A DNA stretch of 64,000 bases from Phycisphaeraceae bacterium (GCA_020639155.1 JACKHF010000001.1:930001-994000); one strand, 5' to 3'; counted from the stretch's first letter, positions 52,648 to 60,950 are shown. Numbers and translations: made by a program. The notes: generated from the sequence alone by a model not told the origin.

Positions 52648-55320
52648 ATGAAACAGATATCTGCAATAACGCTCGTATTCACGTGCGGCTTGGCATTCTG
52701 TGCACCGTCATACGCACAACAGCTTGACGGAACAGTGGTTGTTGACCCCCATGCGGGCTCGGCAACATACACGCTGCAACTCAACGGACCAAGACAGGGA
52801 ATCGGAGGCGATCAGTTCTTCAATATCGAAGGAACGAATAACGGCAACTTCTATGGATATGGTGTGCTTCGCTTTGATGCTGCATCCAACCTGTGGTACT
52901 ACGCAAACGATCTTTATGGAGTTAATAACTGGTATGTTGACAGTGTCACACTCAATCTGACCCAGTCCAACGCGGCGTTCACCGCAGATGGCGGCATGCA
53001 TATCTACTTCTCGTCGGATGGTACAACGGACATCAAAACTCCAAACTCACCTCTCACAGTTCCGTTTTTCAATCCGGGCGCGCAGATTCCGGTGGGCAAT
53101 GGCGGATCCCCTATCTGCCAGTACAACTTCACACAAGTCGCAAATGGGCATGTTGACACATACGACCAGAGCGGTGGTCCCAACGGCGCCAGCGAAGCAA
53201 TGCAACTCATCCCCGAGATGGTGCAGGCACTGCAGAATGGCGACGTCTTCTCTCTGGTGTTTGTTGACAACTCGCCCGACGTTGCAGCAACCTATCGCGG
53301 ACAATGGGCATCACCGACCGAGGCGTCGCCCGAGCTTGCAATTACGGTAAAACCGCTCAACTCACTCTATTGCTACCCTGACTGCGATCGGAGTGGGTCA
53401 TTAAATATCTTTGATTACATCTGCTTCGGAAACGCGTACGCCGCACAAGATGCCTATGCCGATTGCGATGGCAGTGGTTCATTCAACATTTTCGATTACA
53501 TCTGCTTCGGGAATGCATATGCAGCGGGATGCGCTGGTCCGATCACCTTCCCACAGGGTGTAAATCTTCAGCACACGGCTGGCGCACAGATCCAGCTTCC
53601 ACCGATTCCGCCGGACTTCTTTGGTCCTGGATCTGAACCCATCCCCGTCTTGCCACCATTGTGTTTCGTTGGTGATCCAATCGGCACATCCGGCGCATTT
53701 GAGCTGGGCAATACTGACACAATCATTCGCAGGAATCACGAGTTGAGTCTTCCCGATGTTGATTCAGCCACACCGGTTGAGATCGAACTCGTTGAGCTTA
53801 ATCTTGTATCATGTCAGCCCATCCAGGTGAACGTCAACGGTCAGCCGACACAGTGGGACGTACATGTAGCGCTTAATCCAGATATCCCACTTGAGCCGGG
53901 GACGATGGTGTTCCATCGCGACGCACCGACAAATGGCGGCTTTGACTTCCAGCTTCCTATCCAGCCATTCTTTGTCTTCACGCAGGTACAGGGCACGGGT
54001 GAGGCTGCGATGCCCGGACCGGTTGTCAACCTGCAGGGCGGGGGACAATGGGAGCAGCCGAGCATTGTAACTCCATCGCCGATTTACTTCGGGCCTCAAA
54101 CAAACACGGGGCCGCGCATCATGTTCATGACGGGACAAACTCCTGCATCTGCCCCACTGCAACTGCACTTTGACTGGGACTTCATTGCCCCGCGTCTGCC
54201 GGACCCGCCACCACTGATCGACCCGAGCGCAATTGTTGATCCGAGCGCGCACATCGCTCGTGGCGCGAACATTGGGCCGAATACATTTGTCGGTCCGAAT
54301 GCAGTCATTGGCCCGTTTGCTTCGCTGCAACAGGGCGCACAGGTTCAGCAGGATGCAGTGCTCGGCGCGAACTCTCATCTCGGACAAGGTACCACACTTC
54401 ACCCTGGTGCAATCGTCGACAGCGACTGCCAGATTGGAAATGGTGTGCAGATTCGTCCGAACACTATCATCGGTCAATCTTCCATCGTGCAGGATGGCGT
54501 GCAGATCGGTCAGAACTCGTTTTTCTGGGGTAATGCACAGATCGGAGCGCTGACGACGATCGGTGCGAATGTTGTTGCTGAGCGATTCCTTACAACGGGA
54601 CAGGGTACGGTCATCGCGAGTGACCTTTATCTTGCCGAGAACGCATCCACCCCTGCTGGCTCAAGTGTTGTGAACGATCTCTTCAGGTGCTACACCCAGT
54701 ACAACAATCTGAACGTCTTCCAGACACTGACATTCTTTGACTGTGAACTGCAGGACGGCTGGGTTGCTGGCAATGTGAAGGTGAACGGGCCGGTCAACAA
54801 CAAGAAGAAAGGCAAGAACCCGAAGAGTGGCGAGCAGATGGATCCAAACAACCTGCCCAACACGCTCGCAAATCTGCAGGACGATGTCAACACCGCTGGC
54901 GGCGGCGGGACGCAGCCACCCATCAAGGATCGTGAGTACAAAAAAGACACGTACGACTGCGATGACTTTGCCGACGACATGGAGCAGGAGCTCGAGAATA
55001 ACGGGTACAAAGCGACATTCACGTGTGTCTGGCTGATCGGCGAGCGTACATACTGGAGCTGGTCGCAACTTGATTATGTGACCGAGCGCATCCCGATCTG
55101 GGGACACGCGATTTCAGACGTTCACCTGAACGGCAGGCTCGTCTTTATCGAGCCGCAGACAGGCAGGATCGGACTTGGATGGCTCGATCACGACGGTGAC
55201 GGTGTGATCGAATACACCACCAACCACAACAATCTGTGGGCACCGACTGATGGCGAGCTTCGCATCGAGGTGTATGAATCACGGGCCGCTGCCGAAGCTG
55301 CTGGCGTTATCATGGACTGA
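52648..55320 (+). CDS. Chimeric exported protein: dockerin pair, hexapeptide beta-helix, transglutaminase-like domain
   Basis: The product has 890 residues from ATG 52648 (GGGAGA ahead). Order: signal peptide (ISAITLVFTCGLAFCAPSYA); beta-rich domain (about 25-235); two dockerin-like repeats in the middle (about 241-296; CYPDCDRSGSLNIFDYICFG and DCDGSGSFNIFDYICFGNAY); a second beta domain (about 300-520); a left-handed hexapeptide beta-helix (about 523-640; IGPNTFVGPNAVIGPFASLQ); and a C-terminal cysteine-protease/transglutaminase-like domain with YDCDDFADDMEQE and a downstream His in WGHAISDVH. Elsewhere in this window the dockerin pair is always C-terminal. The catalytic activity of the last domain is inferred. 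Confidence 0.78.
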   Translation: MKQISAITLVFTCGLAFCAPSYAQQLDGTVVVDPHAGSATYTLQLNGPRQGIGGDQFFNIEGTNNGNFYGYGVLRFDAASNLWYYANDLYGVNNWYVDSVTLNLTQSNAAFTADGGMHIYFSSDGTTDIKTPNSPLTVPFFNPGAQIPVGNGGSPICQYNFTQVANGHVDTYDQSGGPNGASEAMQLIPEMVQALQNGDVFSLVFVDNSPDVAATYRGQWASPTEASPELAITVKPLNSLYCYPDCDRSGSLNIFDYICFGNAYAAQDAYADCDGSGSFNIFDYICFGNAYAAGCAGPITFPQGVNLQHTAGAQIQLPPIPPDFFGPGSEPIPVLPPLCFVGDPIGTSGAFELGNTDTIIRRNHELSLPDVDSATPVEIELVELNLVSCQPIQVNVNGQPTQWDVHVALNPDIPLEPGTMVFHRDAPTNGGFDFQLPIQPFFVFTQVQGTGEAAMPGPVVNLQGGGQWEQPSIVTPSPIYFGPQTNTGPRIMFMTGQTPASAPLQLHFDWDFIAPRLPDPPPLIDPSAIVDPSAHIARGANIGPNTFVGPNAVIGPFASLQQGAQVQQDAVLGANSHLGQGTTLHPGAIVDSDCQIGNGVQIRPNTIIGQSSIVQDGVQIGQNSFFWGNAQIGALTTIGANVVAERFLTTGQGTVIASDLYLAENASTPAGSSVVNDLFRCYTQYNNLNVFQTLTFFDCELQDGWVAGNVKVNGPVNNKKKGKNPKSGEQMDPNNLPNTLANLQDDVNTAGGGGTQPPIKDREYKKDTYDCDDFADDMEQELENNGYKATFTCVWLIGERTYWSWSQLDYVTERIPIWGHAISDVHLNGRLVFIEPQTGRIGLGWLDHDGDGVIEYTTNHNNLWAPTDGELRIEVYESRAAAEAAGVIMD

Positions 55321-55347
55321 AGCATAACGCAGTATGTGATATGTATG

Positions 55348-55387
55348 AAACCTGCCCGCCCGGAGACACAATGTCTTCGGGCGGGTT
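55348..55387 (+). terminator. Strong Rho-independent terminator before dnaX
   Basis: CCCGCCCG and AGACA on the left pair with TGTCT and CGGGCGGG on the right around a 3-base loop, followed by TTTCTCTTTC. It ends the transcript of the chimeric protein. Its presence rules out the upstream in-frame ATG codons of dnaX as starts. Confidence 0.92.
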
Positions 55388-55442
55388 TCTCTTTCAGTTG
55401 GCAGGTTTCGTATGCCCCTCAGGTGCCCTATTCTCCGGTGTC

Positions 55443-56591
55443 ATGGCATACACCGTTCTTGCACGCAGATACCGATCGAGGGACTTTGCCGAGCTTGTCG
55501 GCCAGGAGCCGATCGCGCGCACGCTTCAGGCGGCGATCGATCAGGACCGCGTGGCACACGCCTACCTCTTCTGCGGGACGCGGGGCGTGGGCAAGACATC
55601 GCTCGCTCGCATCTTCGCCAAGGCGCTCGCTGGCGGGTCTGACGAGGTCAACGCTGCGATCATGGGTGGCACTGACACCGACGTGATCGAGATCGACGGC
55701 GCATCGAACAACAAGGTCGAGGAAGCCCGCGATCTGATCGCAAACTCCATCTACACACCCCTTCGCGGTGGCAAGAAGATCTACATCATCGACGAGGTCC
55801 ACATGCTCACGACGCAGGCGTTCAACGCGCTGCTGAAGACCATGGAGGAACCGCCAGCGCACGTTGTGTTCATCCTTTGCACAACCGAACCGCAGAAGGT
55901 GCCGCCGACTATCCAGTCGCGGTGCCAAAGATTTGATTTCCGCAACATCCCGATCGCGAGTATTGCCGACCACCTGATGAATGTGATCGAGCAGGAAGGA
56001 AAAACCGCTGAGCCGGAGCTTGTTCACTCGGTTGCAAAGCTCGGCAACGGGTCGATGCGTGACGCGCTGAGCCTGCTCGATCGCGTGATGGCTGCGGGGC
56101 AGACGAATCTCACACAGCAGATGCTCGACGAGTTGCTCGGCTTGCCGGAACGGGAACTGGTAACGGGTGTGCTTCAGGCGTGCGCCGAGGGCAGCGCAGC
56201 TGGCGCACTGGAACGCGCCAACGACATGCTCTCGCGCGGGACGAGCTTTGAGCAGGTGCTCGACTCGATCCTCGAGCGCGTGCGCGATCTGATGGTCATC
56301 CGCGCTTGCGGCGACAACACGAAGCTGGTCGAGATCTCCGATAGCGCACGCGAGGACGAGGCGAAGCTTGCTGCCAACTTCAGTGTGGCCGGGCTCACGC
56401 ACATGATCGCTTTGACAGAGTCGATGCAGCGCGCGATCAAGTCGAGCAGCTGCCCGCGAGCGCTGTTTGATGCGTGTGTTGTGCGGCTCGCGATGACCGA
56501 GCACTTTGCCGACGCAACAGCGGTTGCGCTGGGTCGCGCTGAAGTGAACGTCAGACCGATGTCACGGAGCGCCCCCGCGGGAAAAGCGTAA
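55443..56591 (+). CDS. dnaX: DNA polymerase III gamma/tau subunit DnaX, short (zero-frame) product
   Basis: DnaX is the clamp-loader motor. The zero-frame product has 382 residues: Walker A (FCGTRGVGKTSLARIFAKAL), Walker B (KIYIIDEVHMLTTQAFNALL), sensor 1 (VVFILCTTEPQKVPPTI), the Arg finger SRCQRFDFR, and the DnaX oligomerisation helices. The usual zinc module (four Cys after KAL) is absent: KALAGGSDEVNAAIMGG leads straight to DVIEIDGASNNKVEEARDL. The frame ends at TAA 56589 within a -1 frameshift signal; the -1 frame continues to 57208. ATG 55443 opens MAYTVLARRYRSRDFAELVG, the conserved N-terminus. Confidence 0.93.
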   Translation: MAYTVLARRYRSRDFAELVGQEPIARTLQAAIDQDRVAHAYLFCGTRGVGKTSLARIFAKALAGGSDEVNAAIMGGTDTDVIEIDGASNNKVEEARDLIANSIYTPLRGGKKIYIIDEVHMLTTQAFNALLKTMEEPPAHVVFILCTTEPQKVPPTIQSRCQRFDFRNIPIASIADHLMNVIEQEGKTAEPELVHSVAKLGNGSMRDALSLLDRVMAAGQTNLTQQMLDELLGLPERELVTGVLQACAEGSAAGALERANDMLSRGTSFEQVLDSILERVRDLMVIRACGDNTKLVEISDSAREDEAKLAANFSVAGLTHMIALTESMQRAIKSSSCPRALFDACVVRLAMTEHFADATAVALGRAEVNVRPMSRSAPAGKA

Positions 56592-56628
56592 CGGCGGCCG
56601 TCGAAGCGAAGTCTTCCGATGTGTCGCC
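56566..56628 (+). other. Programmed -1 frameshift signal in dnaX
   Basis: In order: an SD-like GGAG at 56566-56569; a 9-base spacer; the slippery heptamer G GGA AAA at 56579-56585, in the correct zero-frame phase (codons GGA AAA); GCG and the zero-frame stop TAA (56589-56591); then, 7 bases after the heptamer, a hairpin GGCGGC/GTCGCC (56593-56628) with an inner TCGAAG stem. Slipping by -1 joins the upstream frame to AGC at 56585 and to the open frame below. All parts have the spacing of known dnaX-type sites. Confidence 0.8.
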
Positions 56629-57208
56629 GCAACACAGCAGCCCGTCCAGCGCGCAGGCGCTCGCAGAACATCTGAAGAATGTTACAGCGCAAGCCTCGGC
56701 AGGTGCAAGCGTTCGAGGCAACCGGCGCAAGCCCATCAGCGATGACCTCGTCGATGGCACCGTGCCCGCGACGGACGATGCAGCGATCGCAAACCAGAAC
56801 CGGATAGCGTGCAACGAGTCCTCGATGGACGAGGTCTGGGAGATGGTGGTCGCCGAGATGGCAGACCGCGTGAAACTGTCCGCGTTCTTCTCGGGCGCGC
56901 GTCTGCTGTCGATGGACGACGAAACAGCGAAGATCGGACTTCCCGAGCGCGCGATCGAGTACGCCGAGCACGCGATCGATGAGCTTGCACAGATCATGCG
57001 CACGGTCACCGGCAGTGCGCGAAAACTGACACTTGAAGCGATCGCCGACGAAGTGCAAACAATCGAAGAGCAACAACCCGAGAAACCGAAGGAAATTTCG
57101 GACGAGGAACTGCTCGACCATCCCGCGATCAAGCGAGCAATGGAACTGTTTTCAGAGCAGGGGCCAATCCCCGAAGAACAAGAGAACGACGACGACACGA
57201 GCGAGTAA
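56585..57208 (+). CDS. DnaX tau-specific C-terminal extension (-1 frame)
   Basis: The -1 frame is open from the slippery site to 57208 and adds 207 residues, giving a trans-frame product of about 588. The first part is a Ser/Ala/Pro-rich linker. The folded part (VWEMVVAEMADRVKLSAFFS to IGLPERAIEYAEHAID) resembles the C-terminal domain of long DnaX proteins. The end is acidic (EEQENDDDTSE). A GTG at 56621 could start a separate gene, but no ribosome-binding site precedes it, and the frame runs back into dnaX without a stop. Confidence 0.75.
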   Translation, partial: SVTAAVEAKSSDVSPQHSSPSSAQALAEHLKNVTAQASAGASVRGNRRKPISDDLVDGTVPATDDAAIANQNRIACNESSMDEVWEMVVAEMADRVKLSAFFSGARLLSMDDETAKIGLPERAIEYAEHAIDELAQIMRTVTGSARKLTLEAIADEVQTIEEQQPEKPKEISDEELLDHPAIKRAMELFSEQGPIPEEQENDDDTSE

Positions 57209-57219
57209 GCGGGAACACG

Positions 57220-57684
57220 ATGGAGACGACAGCTATGGAAACCATGCACGCAGTCATCTTCATCGGGATCCAGGCAAGCGGGAAGTCGACGTTCTTTCAC
57301 GATAGGTTCGCTCGAACACATATTCGCGTGAATCTGGACATGCTTCGGACGCGCCATCGCGAGAAGAAGCTGATCGAGACATGCCTTGATATCCAACAGC
57401 CGTTCGTCATCGACAACACAAACCCAACGAAAGAGGACAGGCTGCGGTACATCCCGCTCATCAAAGCATCCAGTGTGCCCGTAGCTGGATACTACTTCCA
57501 GTCGCAGATTGGCGAGTGTCTTGCCCGCAATAACACCCGGCACGAGCAGGATCGAATCGACCAGCGCGGCGTGCTCGCGACGCACGCAAAGCTTGAACTC
57601 CCGTCATATGACGAGGGATTCGATACGCTGTTTTATGTAAAGATGGTGGAAAATGGGTTCAGTGTTGAGGAGTGGCAGCGATGA
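57220..57684 (+). CDS. Small PNKP-type polynucleotide 5'-kinase
   Basis: The product has 154 residues. The P-loop is VIFIGIQASGKSTFFHDRF. The motif FVIDNTNPTKEDRLRYIPLI is the hallmark of the kinase half of PNKP/T4 Pnk enzymes, and the end SYDEGFDTLFYVKM also fits that kinase lobe. No phosphatase domain is attached. It would phosphorylate RNA or DNA 5'-OH ends. ATG 57220, 57235 and 57241 are possible; GGAG at 57223 favours 57235. It is 11 bp after the dnaX stop and overlaps the Thg1-like gene by 4 bp (ATGA). Confidence 0.8.
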   Translation: METTAMETMHAVIFIGIQASGKSTFFHDRFARTHIRVNLDMLRTRHREKKLIETCLDIQQPFVIDNTNPTKEDRLRYIPLIKASSVPVAGYYFQSQIGECLARNNTRHEQDRIDQRGVLATHAKLELPSYDEGFDTLFYVKMVENGFSVEEWQR

Positions 57685-58442
57685 AGTTCGACGATCTTGA
57701 TACACGCATGCGCCTCTTTGAAACAGCACACGACCATTGCGTGCTCCCTGGTATCCACATCGTTGCGCGCCTCGACGGGCGCGGCTTCACAAAGCTGACC
57801 AAGGAAACGCTGGAGCTTGAAGCACCGTTTGATGTGCGTTTTCGCGATGCGATGACCGCAACCACCGAGCACCTGATGGAGTGCGGGTTTCGCATTGTCT
57901 TTGGGTACACGCAGAGCGACGAGATATCACTCCTGTTCCACCCTGAGGATGCTAAATACAACCGGAAGCTGCGCAAGCTGAACTCTGTGCTGGCGGGCGA
58001 AGCGAGCGCAGTATTCTCGATGCGTATGAGCTCGGTTGGTGTGTTCGACTGCAGAATATGCCAGCTTCCCTGCACGAAAGATGTGGTTGATTACTTCCGC
58101 TGGCGGACTGAGGACGCGCACAGGAACGCGCTCAACGCGCATTGCTACTGGAAGCTCCGCAATGATGGATCGTCGGTTCGCAGTGCAACATCACACCTGA
58201 TGGGTATGAGCGTGGCAGAGAAGAATGAGCTGTTGTTCCAGCGCGGGACCAACTTCAACGACCTGCCCGTGTGGCAGAAACGTGGCGTGGGACTGATGTG
58301 GGAGCACTACGAAAAGAAGGGACAGAACCCACAGACCGGCAAAGAAACAACTGCCCTGCGCAGGCGTGTGATGCAAATACCCGAGCTTCCGTTTGGCGAT
58401 GAACTCAGCATGTTCATACCTCCGCTGCTCACAACAGACTAG
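57681..58442 (+). CDS. Thg1-like 3'-5' RNA polymerase (TLP)
   Basis: The product has 253 residues. The two metal-binding motifs of the Thg1 palm are IVARLDGRGFTKLTKE and FGYTQSDEISLLFHPED. Bacterial-TLP features include NALNAHCYWKLRNDGSS and LLFQRGTNFNDLPVWQKRG. Thg1 adds G-1 to tRNA-His; bacterial TLPs mainly repair 5'-truncated tRNAs by templated 3'-5' addition. The start ATG 57681 has GAGGAG 9 bases ahead, inside the kinase gene. The gene is coupled to the kinase gene by overlap. It converges with the next gene, overlapping by 4 bp. Confidence 0.93.
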   Translation: MKFDDLDTRMRLFETAHDHCVLPGIHIVARLDGRGFTKLTKETLELEAPFDVRFRDAMTATTEHLMECGFRIVFGYTQSDEISLLFHPEDAKYNRKLRKLNSVLAGEASAVFSMRMSSVGVFDCRICQLPCTKDVVDYFRWRTEDAHRNALNAHCYWKLRNDGSSVRSATSHLMGMSVAEKNELLFQRGTNFNDLPVWQKRGVGLMWEHYEKKGQNPQTGKETTALRRRVMQIPELPFGDELSMFIPPLLTTD

Positions 58443-59584
58443 CTCTCCGGCAGCGCATCGAAGTGGTGCGCATCTGGCGCGTGATGGTCGTGTGCGCCGG
58501 TAATGTGCTCCACAATGCGATCGACGTGGACGTGGCTTGTCTCGATGAACGATGTCACGCCGCGCAGCTGCGTGCCCGCGCTGGCGGTGCCTGCGACGTA
58601 TATCCCCGGCACGTTCGTCTGCATCGTCGTGTGATCGTGCGACGGCGCTCTGCCCTCGCCCTCGAGCGCAACACCCGCGATCTCGAACAGATGCGGATTC
58701 TGCCTGTACCCCGTCAGCAGCAGCACAAAGTCGGCATCCACCGAAATCTCTGTGCTGTGTGTCTGCGCACCAGCGAGTGTCACGATGCGTTCGTCGATGC
58801 GCACTGGAACAGTGCTGGGATGCCAGGCAATCTGCTGCTTGTCAAACAGCCACTGGATCTCGGGATACAACCAGTACTTGATACGTTTTTCATCGAGTGC
58901 TGCGCCGCGATAGCTCATCGTGACTTTCGCGCCGCATCGCCACAGGCGAATAGCTGCTTCGACCGCGGAGTTCTTACCGCCAACGATCAGCACGCGCTTG
59001 CCAAAGTAGACATGCGGATCATCGAGAAAATGCGAGACGTGCGGGAGATCCTCGCCTGGGATATTGCACATGTGCGGCAGGTGCATATCACCGATCGCCA
59101 GCACGATGTGGTTTGCGTGGCACGTTGTCTTTGGTGGCAGATGCACCGCGTCCTCATCGTGCAGCAACTCAGCAGGGCCGCCAACGCCGTGCGACGAGTG
59201 GATGGTGCGCAGTGTGAACCGGTGCGTGTGCGTGGTATCGTGCCGCTCGATCGCGACAACACGCTCATATGTGCGGATATGAAGATCGTGCTGCGAGACC
59301 ACACTGCGCAGATAGGACAGGTACTGCTCGCGCGTTGCCTTTGACTGGTCCGGTGTGACCAGCGGAACACCAGCAACTGCGATGCGCTCGGGCCCCGAGA
59401 AGAACCGTGTGTCGGGCGCCCACCATTGCATGGTTGCACCGATCTGGCCCGCTTCAAAGACCTCGTGCGGAACACTGTGTTGCTTCAGCGCAGCTGCGAG
59501 TTCGATGCCGATCGGTCCAGCGCCGACAATCGCAACATCTGTTGAGATTTCCTGCGCGTGCTTGCGGCCTGTGTCATTCGTCAT
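58439..59584 (-). CDS. YpdA-like FAD/NAD(P) bacillithiol-disulfide reductase
   Basis: The product has 381 residues. FAD motif TDVAIVGAGPIGIELAAAL; NAD(P) motif VLIVGGKNSAVEAAIRLWR, whose GGKNSAVEAA is diagnostic of the YpdA family; the second FAD motif includes NVPGIYVAGTASAGTQLRGV. There is no CxxC, as expected for YpdA. It would keep bacillithiol reduced. The start ATG 59584 is fixed by GGAGG 5-6 bases ahead; an upstream ATG at 59623 was rejected. It pairs logically with the BshB1-like deacetylase at 26644. Confidence 0.9.
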   Translation of the reverse strand: MTNDTGRKHAQEISTDVAIVGAGPIGIELAAALKQHSVPHEVFEAGQIGATMQWWAPDTRFFSGPERIAVAGVPLVTPDQSKATREQYLSYLRSVVSQHDLHIRTYERVVAIERHDTTHTHRFTLRTIHSSHGVGGPAELLHDEDAVHLPPKTTCHANHIVLAIGDMHLPHMCNIPGEDLPHVSHFLDDPHVYFGKRVLIVGGKNSAVEAAIRLWRCGAKVTMSYRGAALDEKRIKYWLYPEIQWLFDKQQIAWHPSTVPVRIDERIVTLAGAQTHSTEISVDADFVLLLTGYRQNPHLFEIAGVALEGEGRAPSHDHTTMQTNVPGIYVAGTASAGTQLRGVTSFIETSHVHVDRIVEHITGAHDHHAPDAHHFDALPES

Positions 59585-59686
59585 TGATCCTCCGCGGTTT
59601 GCCGCATTGTAGAAGTCAGACAAAGCAGGCCCAGGGATAGTATTCTCTCGGCTTTGGATAACGGTGCATGTTCACAGACGCTTCTC

Positions 59687-59965
59687 TCAACTGCGTCTGA
59701 TTCGATCGACAATACATCTGAGTGCGAAGGGGAACAACAGGTTTGTGCCCGGATCAAAGAATAACCCAACCAGTACCACAACAACAGCCCATCGCGGCAG
59801 TCCGGATGGAGCACCAATCACCACACCAAGCACAACGAGCAACAAGCCAAGAAATGGGATGTACGATATCGATTGCTGGCGTTGCCGATTCACACACAAT
59901 GCGTAGATATTGCCTGCAACGACTGCAAGACCGAACAACAGCATGAGAGTTGCGACGTAGATCAT
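59687..59965 (-). CDS. Small hydrophobic membrane protein
   Basis: The product has 92 residues with three hydrophobic stretches: VATLMLLFGLAVVAGNIYAL, IPFLGLLLVVLGVVIGAP and WAVVVVLVGLFFDPGTN. It ends in a basic CIVDRIRRS. It is likely an inner-membrane protein. No family was recognised; it may be the first gene before the reductase on this strand. Confidence 0.6.
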   Translation of the reverse strand: MIYVATLMLLFGLAVVAGNIYALCVNRQRQQSISYIPFLGLLLVVLGVVIGAPSGLPRWAVVVVLVGLFFDPGTNLLFPFALRCIVDRIRRS

Positions 59966-60026
59966 CAGGTACTCAGATGATACTGCGCGCAGATGTGGTC
60001 AGATTCTTCGAATGCTCGGCCCCAAC

Positions 60027-60950
60027 TTACGGCGTGTCGATATTGATCTCTTCGGACGCAACTCGATTCGATGCGCGCTCAGTGATGCACGTGATCTCCA
60101 GCTTGCCGTTGTTTGCGCGGATGTTCTGGAGCCTGATCATGCGCCCGTCCTCAAGGCGCACCACCGCGTTGTGGAGCATGGGACGCTTGCCCGCGAGGAT
60201 TGACGCGATGACTGTGATGGGCGAGTCGATATCGGTGTCAAGATCAAGCTCTGCCGATGCTGCGGGAGAGTTGAGGTTCTCGCCGTTGGCTTCGGCAGCA
60301 CGGAATGCTGCATCGATCACCATACTTCTTGGCACAGGAAGCTGGCCAGCAACTGTGCGTTCTGCACGCATCCATAGCGAGCCATTCTCGTCAAGCTCTG
60401 GGCGGAGGGTGAGCCAGTAGAACTTTTTGTTCCGGCCGCTGGCGCGACTCACGCCGAGCATGATCACACCGCCACGAAACTCGGCCTGGATCTCGCTGAC
60501 ATCAGTCGGGAGTGTAACATGGGCTTCTGAATCCAGCCATTTGGGCAGTTCAACGCTCAGCCACGCGTTGGCGAGTTCTGCATTGAGTGCGATCCGCCAC
60601 GGCTGCGTCTGGTATCCACCCTGTTGGACAATATCTGCTTCCTCGTCGATCGGGCGATCCACACGATGGGCTTCGGTGATCAGTGCGTTCTGGAGACGGT
60701 TGGCAGCGTCAATCGTGGCTGGCTTTGTCGGATCAACACTTCGCCACCAGTCCGGCGGCTGAAGGCTAAGCCAGCGGAGGGCAAACCCGAGCCCAACGAT
60801 CATGAGCAGGCACGCGGTGACCGAGACGCCGACAACGTGCCTTTTGCGAATCGGAAACGTGTCCGCATCCGCTTCAGACACCACCACCGCACCCGGAGCG
60901 GGTGCTCGCGCGGTCCGCTGGAGCGGCGGCTGGGTGGCGGGATTGGACAT
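60027..60950 (-). CDS. Hypothetical single-pass membrane protein
   Basis: The product has 307 residues. After a Pro/Ala-rich cytoplasmic N-terminus comes one transmembrane helix (HVVGVSVTACLLMIVGLGFA, about 39-58); the rest is soluble and exported (QPPDWWRSVDPTKPATIDAA; NAELANAWLSVELPKWLDSE). I recognise no domain. It is divergent from the HEAT-type gene. Confidence 0.62.
   Translation of the reverse strand: MSNPATQPPLQRTARAPAPGAVVVSEADADTFPIRKRHVVGVSVTACLLMIVGLGFALRWLSLQPPDWWRSVDPTKPATIDAANRLQNALITEAHRVDRPIDEEADIVQQGGYQTQPWRIALNAELANAWLSVELPKWLDSEAHVTLPTDVSEIQAEFRGGVIMLGVSRASGRNKKFYWLTLRPELDENGSLWMRAERTVAGQLPVPRSMVIDAAFRAAEANGENLNSPAASAELDLDTDIDSPITVIASILAGKRPMLHNAVVRLEDGRMIRLQNIRANNGKLEITCITERASNRVASEEINIDTP

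Noticed and set aside
56621..57208. Separate gene starting at GTG 56621
   Set aside because: No ribosome-binding site, frame open back into the dnaX slippery site, and the content looks like a DnaX C-terminal domain. Kept as the -1 extension.
55428..57585. Long open frames on the - strand opposite dnaX (358, 315 and 344 codons)
   Set aside because: They mirror the well-conserved dnaX codon pattern and have no recognisable domain; common in GC-rich antisense frames.
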